A stretch of 64,000 bases of DNA. Origin: Rhododendron vialii (taxonomy: Eukaryota > Streptophyta > Magnoliopsida > Ericales > Ericaceae). How positions within the stretch are numbered: the stretch's first letter is position 1; every line of letters begins with the position of its first letter. Position numbers and translations under genes: made by a program. The notes beneath the pieces are model-generated. The model saw nothing but the letters and a program-made list of their open reading frames with translations, searched no databases and was not told the origin of the DNA. The DNA lies in the NCBI RefSeq assembly GCF_030253575.1, contig NC_080566.1, positions 11,727,501 to 11,791,500 of the forward strand, given 5' to 3'. Shown in pieces: positions 12,427 to 25,116 of the stretch.

Positions 12427-15400
12427 ATGGCGAGTCCTCAATCGGCCATCTCTCCGAAGACGCCCGGTTCTATGGTCCTGCGAACGCCTCTGAGCGACGA
12501 AGCGATCTGGAAGCGCCTTCGAGAGGCTGGGTTCGACGAAGAGTCGATCAAGCGGAGGGATAAAGCTTCTCTAATTGCTTATATCGCCAAGCTTGAAGCT
12601 GAGGTCTCTAAATTCTCTAGTTTCTTTGCATTTGTTGCGTCTTCTCTTTTTATTTCTCTCTCACTTGTAATGGGAATTATATTTTGGATATGAAGAACTC
12701 AAGCACAGTGATATATTTTTAGCTATATGTGTTGGTCGTCCTGTGCCTTTTACTGGGAAATTAACCATTCCACCTTTTGCTATAGGTTCGTAATTTTATT
12801 TTCGATTGTAGAGGTACCTGTCTTTGATGTGACATGCTTTTATATCTCAAGAATTTGAAAGAAGCGAAAACAAAAGAAAAATAGAGTAGAAAGAAGATTA
12901 TCTAAGCCAATTCTATTTTGTTTCACATCCTTTACTTCTGTTAACCTTGTTTGGTTGTCAGATAAAAAAGTTCTACATGTTTGTATATATTTTCGTCTTT
13001 TGGTAATTTTTTTTAACATTTCATCAAATTTGTTTGCTTTTTGGATAAAGGTAGGATATATAAATCTAAAAAGTAAAACGTAAATTAAAAATTTGATAAA
13101 AAATCACTGAGAGAAAACATGAATGACGAAACCTTCAAAAAATTTGGAGACAAATTTTTTGAGAGGAGAATCAAACAAAGGTGATATTTTTTAATAGTAA
13201 ATTGAATAGTTCGTAAAAGGGGGATGAGCGGGAAACAGTTTATGTCCTTGTAGATAGTATGCTGTAGAGTGTTGGCTTACTTGTGTCTGTTATATAATTC
13301 GTTTGGCAAGAGAATGTGAATAGCTTGGATGTTTAATGGATTAATGAGATTTTTCCTAATCTACCTGACTACCTGGACATGACATTAATCTAATTATGAC
13401 TTTCGTGTCTAAGTGTGTATATGGACATCTCAATTTTATGTAGGTGTATGAGCATCAACACCACATGGGTCTTCTTTTATTGGAAAAAAAGGAATGGATT
13501 TCCAAGTATGAGGCAATTAAAGCCTCTGTTGACTCAGGCGAGTTAATGCATAGGAGGGATCAAGCTGCACGCTCATCTACTCTAGCGGAAGCCAAGAAAC
13601 GGGAGGAGAATTTGAAGAAGGCTCTCGGAATTGAGAAAGAGTGTGTTGCAAATGTATGGTACTTGAATAGCCTCCTTTCCATGTGTCACATCATTATCTT
13701 TGTTCCTCATTTACTATTACTTGTTTGTAGATTGAGAAGGCCCTGCACGAGATGCGTGCAGAATGTGCTGAGACAAAATTTGCAGCTGAGATCAAATTGT
13801 GCGAAGCACGAAGTATGGTGGAAAATGCTGAGAAAAAGTTTGTTGAGGCGGAGGCAAAGCTGCATGCAGCAGAGTCTTTGGAAGCTGAAGCGAATCGGTA
13901 TCACCGAGCTGCTGAAAGAAAGTTACATGAGGTGGAAGCACGGGAAGATGATCTCAGAAGACGCATCATATCGTTCAAGTCGGAGTACGTCTCTACCTTC
14001 TCTTGTTTTTCTTCATCATTGTACTTTCAGTGTTTCACTGAAGATGGGTCTGTTACTTTGTTTTGTTTTTTAATTTCAATATGATCTGGTCCTATTTTTC
14101 GACAACAAGACCAAGGGTCAATGGAAGCTTGGTTGATTCATGTTAGCGGTTCATGATGTTCTGAATGATACAAGACTGCTCTAGGCGCGAGTCCAATCTG
14201 ATGCATATGACCTCGACCCTTTACTTGCTGGTCTTGTCCAGGTTGCTGGTTTTTTGTCTGTATTTTCATGAAATTCAACGCAACATTGAAATTTGGTAAA
14301 TATTACTTACCTACCGAAAATGAAATTCAATAAATGAGTCCTGAAATGTGAAACCAGCTTCCCGCCTCTTGCAGATTGACAGGAACGTAACCTGTGCTTA
14401 TGGTAAGGAAACAATATGAAAAGTTAAACTTAGACAGAAGTGATCATACCTATTTGACATTAGTTGGACGAAAGCATTGTAGATGAACTGATCTTTGAGT
14501 TAGCTGATCTTTGAGCTTCCATTTGATTGCCTGCTATTGATATGTGTCCTTTGTTGGGATGTTTGTTGACGTATACTATCATTTGGCTTCAAAATTCTCG
14601 AATTCATGCATTTCTACTTGTCGTGATGTATTATTTGTGTTTTTTCCAGTGCATATTCGTGGGTGTTCGGGAGGTGCAAGTATTTGCTAGATTTTGGATC
14701 CCTGAATTGTGATTTTAAATTTTGAATTATAATCAGAAAGATAACATATGCAGGATAAGTTTTTGTAGAAGAGAACATTTTTGCAATAAAAGGATAATCC
14801 AAAAGGTTTCTTCGGATGTGATTTTTAGATTTTGCATGCTCGAGTTCATTTTTCAAAATGCATTATTGTAAAATCCATTCTAGAAACTGCTCCCAATCAC
14901 CTCAAACGGAAATCTGCATAGTGCACAATGCAAGCAACGGCGTCCAAACACTCTTTTTCTATATGAGGTGGCCTGGTTTCTGGAACTTATGACTTTGTTT
15001 TTGTCTTAATGGTTTAGTTGTGATGCTAAAGAGAAAGAGATCCTTCTTGAGAGGCAATCTGTATACGAAAGGCAGAAAACTCTGCAGGAATCGCAAAAAA
15101 GGTTACTCGAAGCACAAGCTCTGCTAAACCAAAGGGAGGACTACATTTTAAGTAGATCTCAGGAACTAAATCGACTGGAGAAAGAGTATGAGTCATCTAA
15201 AGCGGATATTGACAAGCAACTTCGAACCTTAAATGAGGAGAGAAGCTATCTGGAGCTAACTGTAGCTTCTTTGTCAGCGAAGGAAGAGGTATATACAAAT
15301 TACTTAATTCATTTACCTTTGTATCCTCGAACATGGTAATTGTAAACATCGTGTACTGGATTGCTGTTTTGTTCACGAAGAGCAATTAATGCAAAATTTC

Positions 15401-18400
15401 CCTGAGTTCTCACAGGGTGTTATAAAAAGAGAATGCGAGCTGAACAAGAGAGAGGAAGACCTGCTTATCCTGCAGGAGAAACTTTTGAGCAAGGAATCAG
15501 TGAGTCTTCCTCTTCACTATCAATTTCTTTCATGCCAGTTGATTATCCTTGTATAGATCCAGTACTTAAGTTGTGATTGATGATGTTGCTGCAGCATTGT
15601 TCGATATTTAATGACAATTGTTATAGGTGAAATAGCACGAGTTTTCGTTATGATTTGCAATTATTTTGTTCTCTCCCTCTTGATGAACAATGTTAGGATG
15701 GAATTCAACAAGTTATGGCTAACCACGAAGCTGCCTTGAAAGCAAGGAAGTCTGAATTAGAGGTAGAGTTGGAGACAAAGCAAAAACACGTGGAAGAGCA
15801 AATGGTGACCAAGAGACGTGCTTGGGAGTTGAGGGAGATGGATCTTAGTCAACAGGAGGACGTAATGTTGGAGAAAGAACAGGACTTGGAGGTTAAATCA
15901 AGGGCATTAGCAGAGAGGGAGAAGGATTTGACAGAGAGGACAAATTTACTCGTTGAGAGAGAGAAAAGTCTCCTTGCTGCGGAAAGGGAAGCTGAGGAGA
16001 CAAAAGCCCTTTTGCAGAAGGAAAAAGCAGAGATCAACAACTCGAAGCTTGATCTTCAAAAGTCTATGGATTTACTCGAAGGCAGGAAAAAGGAAGTTGA
16101 TGAAGCAGAGGAGAAAATGGGGGCCATGAAAAGTGAAACAAGTGAACTACTGGTTTTAGAAATGAGGCTTAAAGAAGAAATTGATACTATCAGTGCTCAA
16201 AAGTGTGAACTTGAGGTTTTGGCTGATGAGTTGAAAGTAGAAAAGGCAAAATTCGAGACTGAGTGGGAATCAATTGATGAGAAAAGAGTAGAACTACAAA
16301 AGGAAGCAGAGCGTGTGGCTGAGGAGAGACTTGCCATTTCCAAGTTTCTAAAGGATGAGCGAGATTGCCTTAAATTAGAGAGGGATGCAATGTGGGATCA
16401 GTATAAGCGTGATGTTGAGTCACTTTCTCATGATCGGGAAGCCTTTATGATTGAAATTGAACACGAGCGATCAGAGTGGTTTAGCAAGATTCAAAAAGAA
16501 CGTACTGACTTCTTGCTGGATGTTGAGATGCAGAAGAGAGAGCTAGAAAACTGTGTTAGTAAGAGGCGTGAAGAAATTGAAAGTAATCTCCTTGAAAGAG
16601 AGAAGGTTTTTGAGGAAGAAAAGAAGAAAGAACTTCAGCATATAGCTTCTCTTCGGGAAACAGTGGAAAAGGAAATGGAACAAGTTAATATAGAAATGCA
16701 AAAGCTTGATTCTGAGAGAAGAGAGATCAGTTTAGATCATGAACGGAGGGATAAGGAATGGGCAGAATTAAACAATGCTATTGAAGAACTTAAGGTGCAA
16801 AGGCAGAAGTTGGAGAAACAAAGGGAGCTATTGCATGTGGATAGAGAAGAGATTCTTGCTCAGATTGAACAGATGAAGAAGTTGGAAAAGGAAGCCCCAG
16901 ACTGTATAACTGCACCTGAGATTCAAGAGTCCATTTTACTGTCTAGCAGGCAAAAAATTTCAGCAAGAAGAGTTCTGAAGCAGCAGACTGTTGTACAAGA
17001 TGCTAAAATGGATACTAATAAAAAAATAGACTGCGTTGGACTTGATTTTTCTTCTAAAAATGGATCAGATGTTCCTTCTACTCCTGTTTCTGCTCCTTTC
17101 TCATGGCTTAAACGCTGTGCTGATACATTACTAGAGCGCTCACAGAGTAATAAAAAAAGGAAGCAGCACAAGGATATTGATTTAGCACCATTAGAAGAGG
17201 CCACAAACCCCTGGTATTGTTCCATGACTCCCATAATATGAAATTCTCTTGTATACTAGTTGATTTAATTGTACCTTTGTAGGTCTCACTTTTTTGTACA
17301 AACAATCTAGTCCTTGTTTGTTGATTTGGCTTTGCCATTTTATTTAGCTATCTATCTGTTTGTTGTTAGTGTGTTGTCAACACGGGGAAATGCACCAAAA
17401 GATGAACTTGCTTTGATGCCATTGAACCATACTCTGGGAGGCGCTGAGGAGACTACGGTTTATATAGATAAAATCATTACAATTCGAGAAGTAACATCCA
17501 TGGGTGGTGGAAGAGTTGATGAGGACAGTCAGGTACGTGCTAATTTCGATATAGGTGTTGCCACTTTTTTCTCTTGATTCATGTGAATAAATGATAATAC
17601 TTATCATACAAAGTTCGGTGAAACAATGGTTGGAGTTGTAAAAAAATTTTGTTTTTAATTTTTCGTCTTGTGGTAGCCTGGCAGATAATAATCATTACAT
17701 CTGTTTATAAGATACACTTGAAATAACTCTTAATCGTGGCTGGATTGTTTGATAATTTGGTTGTTTGTGTTTAAGATTAGTTTTTAGTGTACTGAAAATT
17801 TTAGCTAAGGGTGCTTAAAGTGAGAACTTCTGATGTGCTTCCCATAACAGAAATCACAAGGAGCCTGACTTTTGTGGATGTGGGGTGTGCAATTTCTGTA
17901 GCACAAGTGTTTCTAAGGGTTTATCCGAATTGTGATTCCTTTGACAAAATGTAAAAGCAATGTTGTACGAGGATGATGCTCAACTGTCCCTCTCCAGTCT
18001 CAGCACGCAATCATTCTTTACATCTGATTTAGAAAAGGCATTGAAATCCTTCCTGCATTGTTACTCTGGGGTTTCGAAACTTGGTTTATGATTTCTGCAT
18101 CCATGGATGTATGGACTATGGCAGATAAACAAACCGACAGTGGAGCCATAGTAGTCTGATTCCGTTGTATGAAATTACGTACTTATAGTTTTGGCCAAGC
18201 AAGCTTGAAGCCTTGATCTTGGAACTTGCAAGTGCTGTATCGAAAACCAAGCAATGAGTTGATCTGGGGTGCACGTTTATTCTAAAATAATCTCCATCAG
18301 TCTAGCATATTTCAAATCTTTTGTTCCAGATCACTGCGTTGTTCTAATTTCTGTCCATAGGTTTGTTTCCGAGAAAAAAACTAGGAGGAGGTCAGAGAAA

Positions 18401-19053
18401 GCGACATATCAGTTTATGTAGGATGTGTTTATTTCCTTTGTGTATAAATATGATCATGTTCATAAGTGGTAAATATCCTAATATTTTATGTTGCAATAAG
18501 GATCTATGTAATATGACAATCTCACGCTGTTCCTCTCTTCCTTGATAATTTGATTGTGGTAGCTATTCCATTAGCACGTGCTTCAAGCTGTCTTGTCCAG
18601 TAAGCTGCTTATGTGCTGCAATTTCTGCACCTGATATAGTGATATATATATCATCCTGCTGTTTAACTGTTATTATTCTTGAGATTTCTCTTGTTAATGG
18701 GTTGCCCCTCTGGTATACTTTATGGCTGTATCCTAAATTCTTCCAGTCACTTGTGTATGATTTCTCACTCACTGCCCCTTGGAATGGGTTTCAGTGATTA
18801 AAATCACAACTGTCACTGAAGTCTGACAGTAGTTATTTCTTCATGAGCTCTGTTGTAAATTGTTTATATGACTTGCATTCATCTTATTTTGTTTCTTGCT
18901 TTTGTAATGTACCTTTAATAATTCTTGTATGTTCTCTCTCTGTAGTACCAACAAGAAGTAATCTCTAAGGAAAGTGAGGAGAAGCTTGAAGATCATGGCA
19001 ACTCCAGATTCGATGAAAACGGGAAGGCTAAGCAGCTGTGCCCACAACAGTAA
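12427..19053 (+). CDS. CRWN4: Nuclear matrix constituent protein 2 / CRWN4-like lamina protein, 8 exons
   Basis: This gene predicts a 927-aa coiled-coil protein of the plant nuclear lamina, which supports nuclear shape and heterochromatin organisation. Exons, with consistent phases: 12427-12603, 13444-13653, 13731-13984, 15018-15288, 15416-15499, 15697-17213, 17370-17532, 18946-19053. The N terminus has the family signature DEAIWKRLREAGFDEESIKR, then AYIAKLEAE joined by splicing to VYEHQHHMGLLLLEK. A nearly continuous heptad-rich coiled coil covers about residues 50-740, with AEANRYHRAAERKL and DFLLDVEMQKRELE matching NMCP2 proteins. Near the C terminus are the conserved PFSWLKRC (about 799-806) and a basic NLS-like NKKRKQHKD (about 817-825). 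The long exon 6 is the largest coding block. The exon 6 donor (CCTG/gtattg) and exon 7 acceptor were chosen because they restore the phase. The last exon is short and the least conserved. Assignment to NMCP2/CRWN4 rather than NMCP1 rests on remembered similarity. Confidence 0.92.
17533..18945 (+). other. Long last intron of the NMCP2/CRWN4 gene
   Basis: This 1.4-kb T-rich intron lies between the exon ending in DEDSQ and the last coding exon starting YQQEV. I see no gene or clear element in it. Confidence 0.7.
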
Positions 19054-21088
19054 TACGAAAAGGTATATTTTCTGTGTCTCCTCCGGTTGTTTCTCCCTTT
19101 TATCCAATAATTTGAAAGCTTTCTGAAGTTCACTTTCCTAATGTTAACTGCTGATCAGGTGCAGTACAGAACAGAAGCCTGCAGTATAGAATTACGGGTG
19201 GTTGTTTTTTTGGTTATTGCCTGCGACTTGTTTAACAGGAGGTCAATCATGTAAATGGCGTATTTCAGCGTTATATGTAAGGCACCTGTATATTCTTTTC
19301 TAGTAGTGGCTTTTAACCTGTGTGGAGTATTGTGTAAGGCAGTTTATCGCCATTGGGATCCATAGGGAGGTTGGCATTAGCCTGCATAGAGTGGTGTTTG
19401 TGTTATTGTTTGTGGGTTATCGGCTTTGGTATTTATAGTGTTTGGTCGTTTTGGTGGTGAATGTTAGTCATTATGCTATTGACACTTTTTCAATTTTTGG
19501 GTCAAGGCGAATGGGTGCTGCACATTTCCAGTTGTGGCTGCGTAGTTTCTTGAATTTGCTTTGGTAAACCCCTCTCACACACACACATGCTCGCACAATT
19601 CAGCTCGTCGAAATTCACAAAAAAGAAAGAAAGAAAGAAAGCTTCATTTGTCCTCCTTGATGACCACCTCTGCCCATAAGAAAAAGCGCAGCTAAGCTAA
19701 TGGTAGCGGAATTATGCATGTGTGCAAAGGCACGCCAGTTATTTGTTAGAAACTTATTTGTTCACTATATTGTGTTCACTAGTAAATAGCGGCGGCTCCA
19801 GAATTTTAGTTCAGCAGTGACAAAATTAGAAAGAAATTTTTTTTTTTTTGGTATATAAAGCTCTATCCTTAATGCACATGTTTACATTTGGGTGAAATTT
19901 TATTGGGCCTAGTTTATTTTGTTTACTCGAGTTATAGTACATACCTACTTGTAAACTTAGGTGATTTTTCACTTACTTTGACTATGTATGAATGATTCAG
20001 TGTTGATAATATTAAAAAAATACAATTATATAAAAGAAACAAGAAATTTTTAGCTCATTTTTTGAATGTAGAGAGTTTGCTTGGACCCTGGGTGCCATGT
20101 TGAGCCGCCCCACCATTTTCTCAAAGGGTGGGTATAATGCCACGATCTGTTCAAACGCTGAAAGCCTCATTTTTTATACATAGTTTTTTTGTTTTTTATA
20201 TTTTTATATTTTGGATTGGTTGATGGCTGGGATTATTAGGCCGCAATATATTGGACTCCGCAATGGCAAGTGCAATGTTAGCCCAGCGAGATATGCTTTG
20301 TGTACTTTTATGCATTTGACTGAGGTTTAAATCTCATTGCAACTAATACTACTAATTGTGACTCTCTCCATGAGGAAAAAAGGGGGAAATAAGTTATGAA
20401 AATAAACAAAAATAGGATCCTGATCTTATTTAACATCTTTCGTAAACAATAAAACTATTTCAAAGAAGAACAAAGTCGATGTTGTTAATATGTCTTGAGA
20501 TTGATAGAAACGTCGAAGTTGTGGGTTTCAACTTGGTAAAGTTAAGTTTTCATCATTGGGTAATGCTACAATACACACTCTCGTACTATATGCACCCTTA
20601 TGACTAAACCAATGAAAGTCGTAATTAAACCATTGAGGGGTGTAACCAATCAATCCATTGAAAGGCTTGCGAACCCACCAAACCCTACGTAAACCCATGA
20701 AGATCGTCATTCCTCATCCCCATCCCACACGGTCACCCTCTCGTCTCCTGATAAATATTGGTGCTTCTGGAGCAATGCTCTAGGGACCTCTTCCACCATA
20801 CACTATCTTAGGATTCACACATCGGAGGTGAGCTCCCACAAACGACAAATGTATGGTGTGCGAGCATTGCCCTAACAGCACCAAATAATTTTTCCTCGTT
20901 CCCCTCTCCTTCCCACAGTAACCTTAAATTATCCTTCCCACAGTAACCTTAAATTATCGTTACAAAGAAAATCAAGATATGATTTTGTTGATAAGATTAA
21001 CTGTAATTTTTCCAAAACAAAAAGGCAAAATTTTAGGACGTTCCTTTTCTCCCAACGCATCCTTCTTCTTGTCCTCATTCATAAGAAA
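19054..21088. other. 3' flank of the NMCP2/CRWN4 gene and intergenic spacer
   Basis: The first several hundred bases look like 3' UTR. No gene is seen further on. A weak inverted repeat at about 20757-20884 (GGTGCTTCTGGAGCAATGCTC and an imperfect inverse) may be a small MITE. A 25-bp unit (CCTTCCCACAGTAACC...) is tandemly doubled at 20908-20957. Confidence 0.55.
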
Positions 21089-21120
21089 CTAGGGATTGCC
21101 CGTGCCTAAAGGCACGAAAC
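21089..21120 (-). mobile_element. Helitron 3' terminus (hairpin + CTAG)
   Basis: Read on the - strand: a perfect 6-bp hairpin CGTGCC-TTTA-GGCACG (21101-21116), 8 bp, then CTAG (21089-21092) followed by T. This is the diagnostic Helitron 3' end. The element body lies to the right. No matching 5' end could be paired with it. Confidence 0.75.
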
Positions 21121-21420
21121 AACGCGTTTTGAACACAAAAAGTTTTTTATCTCAAATTTTTGCTTTCGTTTTTGATCTCTCATCACTATTTTCAATTTTC
21201 TAATCTAGAAACCCAACACTCTCTACAACAGTCGGATCGAATTTTTAAGAGATTATATCTATCCGTTCGAGAATATACTTCCTAATATAAATCTTCTAAC
21301 CTTATGATTGGTAAATTCTTTCAATTAATTGCTTTTAAGTTTTTTCCTTAAAAAGCTTGATTATCTTTTTGAATTTAAATCAACTCAATTATTGATTTCC
21401 CTCTAAAGTTGATTTCCTTA

Positions 21421-22490
21421 GGCCATCCACAGTGGCATAATCAAAAGCAAATTATTTTTAAAGTTAACAATATTGGAGTAAAAGATGGCTCACAATGGTA
21501 TAATCAAACTTAACAACATTCTTAGAAATAATCAAATTTTGGGCTTTGGATAACCAAAACTAGCAATCTTTTTTCAATAATCAAAATTTGTGGATCTCAC
21601 ACCACATAAGTTAACTGGTTCTAAAATTTATGTACACACGTGTTTCAAATGATATTTTCTTCGCCCACTCTATATCTCATTTTCTTCAGCCACAAACTCT
21701 TTCTTTTTCTTTCCCTCCAAAAGTAAAGCTCATATCTTTCAATCATTTACAATTCAACTCATTGTCACCGGATTAAGGTATTTCACTTTTTTCCGTTTTT
21801 ATTTTATTCTTTTTCGTTCCTTTCCTTGTGGTTGAGTACATGAAGAACCTTGCATTCTTTTACAAATTCAAGAACACATCCGTTTTTTTTTTTTTTTTTT
21901 GAGTACATGATTTTTTTTTCAAATTCATAATATGAGGGAAGGAAGTCACCAATTTTTTCTCCAAAATTAAGGGAGAAAATCGATATATTTTTGCCAAAAA
22001 AAAAACCGTAATGGAGGGAAGTGATCAATGGTGGAAAACATTTGCCACCACATTCAGGTATTTCACTTTTTTTTTTCCATTTTTATTTTATTCTTTTTTT
22101 GTTCCTCTCCCTGTGATTGAGTACATAAAGAACCTTACATTTTTTTACAAATTCAAGAACACATCTGGTTTTTTTTTTTTTTAGTACATGATTTTTTTTC
22201 CAAATTCATAATATTAGGAAAGGAAGTCACCAATTCTTTCCCCAAAATTAAAGGAGAAAATTGATATATTTTTGCAAAAAAAAAAGTGTAATGGAGGGAA
22301 GTGATCAATGGTGGAAAACACAAGGGGAGAGAGAGTGAAATTGTAGTGTATCCCTTATTTTAGTTATGGACTAGAAGTGACCATTGTGGACCTCAACATT
22401 GTTAAGCTTAGTAACCTCTTAAATGAATAATCAAAAGCTGATGTGTCAACTTTTGGTTATCCATTTTTGATTATGCCACTGTGGATGGCC
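21421..22490. mobile_element. PIF/Harbinger (Tourist-type) MITE, 1.07 kb
   Basis: The terminal inverted repeats are GGCCATCCACAGTGGCATAA and its inverse, flanked by a TTA duplication (21418-21420 and 22491-22493) as expected for PIF/Harbinger. No transposase is encoded. The element is enlarged by an internal 280-bp tandem duplication. A related element lies at 38928-39629. Confidence 0.85.
21771..22330. repeat. 280-bp tandem duplication inside the MITE
   Basis: The block starting AGGTATTTCACTTTTTTCC at about 21777 recurs 280 bp later at 22057, and both copies end in GATCAATGGTGGAAAACA. The copies differ by scattered substitutions and T-run lengths. Confidence 0.85.
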
Positions 22491-22828
22491 TTATATTCAT
22501 TCAATATTTGCTTTTTAATTGTTTCCTTTTAGGTTGATTTCCACATGTAGCTAAAAATTATTGAATCGAATGTACGGAAATCAACTATAGAGGGAAATCA
22601 ATAATTGATTTGATTTAAACTTAGAGAAAAATCAAGCCTTTAAAAAAAAAAACTTAAAAGCAATCGATTGAAAGAATTTACCAATCATAAGATTAGGAGG
22701 TTTATATTAGGAAGTATATTCTCGAACGGACAGATATAAACTATTCAAAATTTGATTCGACAGTTGTAGATGGTGTTGGGTTTACCGTTTATATGAGTAG
22801 ACAAAAACTGCTCTATTTTATATTAGTA

Positions 22829-22860
22829 CTAGTGAATACCCGTGCCTGAAGGCACGACTC
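22829..22860 (-). mobile_element. Helitron 3' terminus (hairpin + CTAG)
   Basis: On the - strand: hairpin CGTGCC-TTCA-GGCACG (22841-22856), then GGTATTCA, then CTAG (22829-22832) followed by T. It belongs to the same family as the ends at 21089 and 26071. The body extends to the right. Confidence 0.75.
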
Positions 22861-23487
22861 AAACATTCAACACATGCAAATCAATAATGGGCTCACATGT
22901 AATATCTCAACCCCCTGTCCAACGATTCCAAGTTCCAACTACGAAAAAAATAGCAAGCATACCCGTTGATCTGGATAACTTGATTCTGTATATATAAAAT
23001 TCAGAGTTATCATGAATCATTTCCCTATTCAAAACAACGATGAAAACATGAAAACGCAACAAAAACCCAGTAGTAAACCTGGGGAATAGATTTTCTACCA
23101 TACACCCTTTTAGTCATGACTCATGAGGCTAATGATTGAATTATTCCACCAGTAAACAACCCCTCATGCCAATAAAAAAATTGCATGTGGAATCGGAGAT
23201 ACCGAAAAGTACTCTCTCCACGATAATGCAACTCCAACCAAAACCGCATTGGCACAAATTACGACTTTGAAAATTTAAGAGTGACAACATATGCAGAAAC
23301 CAATTCAATCTCAACCTGAAGAATTTATTCAACCCTTGCATTGTTGAATCACATTCAATCTCAATAACTTTTCTACTATCATTCACCCCTTGCTGCTATC
23401 AAGGCATAAATAAGAAACAACAAAATTAGAGATAAAAGAAAAGATCATTTTACACAAATCTAACACAGTTGCAAAACACTAAAAAAA
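22861..23487 (-). mobile_element. Helitron-derived, non-coding body
   Basis: This is the interior next to the 3' end at 22829. I see no domain and no gene. It runs into the 5' end of an oppositely oriented Helitron at 23488. Confidence 0.4.
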
Positions 23488-23906
23488 TCTATAAAATAAA
23501 ATAGAGCTGTGTTTGAATCCAAAAGACAACCAACGCTTATGATTTATCCCCTCTCATGCATAAATCTCTGCCCTCCATTCTACAAAATGGCAAGTCCGTA
23601 AATACTTAACTTTTGGGAGACATTTTAGTGAGGGAGGAAGGAATCCCAAAAAATATTCTCGCTCCACACACGTTGATTTTGAAAATCCAAAATCCAGACC
23701 TCATCTCTCCTTCTCCTCCGTCTAGGTCTCCTCCCCTCTATCCATCCGAAGTTCAAAAGGCAACCAGAGAAAGTGGGAGAAACCAACGAATTGGGGGAAA
23801 GGTCAAGTTTCTCTCAATCTCTCACTCTCCATATTTTCTTGGTTAGTTCTCTCTCTCTCTACCATCTTCTTCTTCGGTGAGAGGTCCTTCGATCACCACG
23901 AGAGTC

Positions 23907-24278
23907 TTCTTGAACCCTAATTTCTCTCTCCCCTGTTTCGTGTATTTACTTTTCTAATTGAAGGTTTAACTTGCAGATCTGACCAACTGCACGATGGCCA
24001 AGGATGTACGAGAAGAACAACCAGAAGACAACGATCCTAGATTTCTCAACATCAAAGTGTATCCCGATCCCGATATCCATCTTACTGTTCCCAGGGATAG
24101 ATGGTGGTAATTTTTTGGGTTTTCGATTATATCTGTTTCTTTATTTATTTTTGTTATTTCAATCATTTTTTTTTTCTCAAAGAAAATTTGTGGTGGGTTG
24201 ATGATTTGTGTTTTGATGGGTTCAATTATGGGCTAATTTATATTTGTCAGAGTCAGTGGTCCTTTACTTGAAACGAGA
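23907..24278 (+). other. Segment present only in the left palindrome arm, with exon-like reading frame
   Basis: Within the extra 372 bp, an ATG at 23994 opens 38 codons (starting MAKDVREEQPEDND) that stop at TAA after RDRWW. A GT near the end and a pyrimidine-rich tract ending in CAG at about 24250 look like an intron. A following open stretch (VSGPLLETRIIGHQHMIRNN) continues into the shared arm and ends at a GTAAG donor. I do not recognise the protein. A captured host-gene fragment or decayed Helitron gene would both fit. The proposed join does not keep a clean frame. Confidence 0.3.
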
Positions 24279-24922
24279 ATCATAGGTCACCAACACATGA
24301 TCCGGAACAATATACGAGGCAACTTCTCTATGTACATAAACTGCCTTTGTAAGTTCCATTTTTAATTCGGTCAGTACCCTTTTCTGTTTTGAAGTTTGCA
24401 ATTATTGCTGGTTTTTGGTTTCTTATTAATCACACATGACATACGTTCATTGCATTCAAGGTGTTTGTTAAAATGCGTGGTAGAAATAGAATTATAGAAC
24501 TCCATTCAGATATCTAAAAAATGAAATTGTAGAACTGAATAATTAGCATCAGGGGGCAAGGAAACAAAATTTATGGGCTTCCTGATATTTTCTGTTGGTA
24601 ACTTCTCAAATGTTTCTTTTGGGTAAGTTCTTCTCGAATTTTTTTGTTGGTAACTTTACATAAAATGCTTCGACCGCAATTTATATGCTTTCATTAGTAT
24701 AAAGTTGCGTGTGGATTTTCTTCCTTAATTTGTGCACTTCCAATCGAACTGTTGTGAATGTGATTGTGCGTTAGTTTTTGAGAAAAGTTATGAAAAGAAG
24801 AAAATATATTACAAAGACGTTGAATAAATATTTAGTTGCAGTTACATGCACGTAGTAGTAGGTGCCCATCTTCTATGGGTGACTTTCTATGGCAACGGTC
24901 ATATAGTTTTGATAAATATATT

Positions 24923-25116
24923 ACCTGACTGTTGCCATAGAAAGTCACCCATAGAAGATGGGCACCTACTACTACGTGCATGTAACTGCAACTAAATATT
25001 TATTCAACGTCTTTGTAATACCTGACTGTTGCCATAGAAAGTCATCCATAGAAGATGGGCACCTACTACTACGTGCATGTAACTGCAACTAAATATTTAT
25101 TCAACGTCTTTGTAAT
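24923..25116. repeat. 97-bp tandem duplication at the palindrome centre
   Basis: The unit starting ACCTGACTGTTGCC at 24923 recurs at 25020 with one or two changes. It sits at the inner edge of the right arm, so the left arm pairs with either copy. Confidence 0.9.

Larger units (their letters stand above)
21205..22775. repeat. Inverted repeat interrupted by a Tourist-type MITE
   Basis: The arms 21205-21420 and about 22545-22775 are inverse copies (shared blocks GAATATACTTCCTAATATAAA and CTTATGATTGGTAAATTC). The MITE at 21421-22490 lies between them. The arms are Helitron-derived, since each is followed outward by a - strand Helitron 3' end or lies next to one. Confidence 0.75.

Noticed and set aside
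20528..20710. Short - strand ORF of 60 codons
   Set aside because: Isolated, with no motif, no splice context and AT-rich surroundings; expected by chance.
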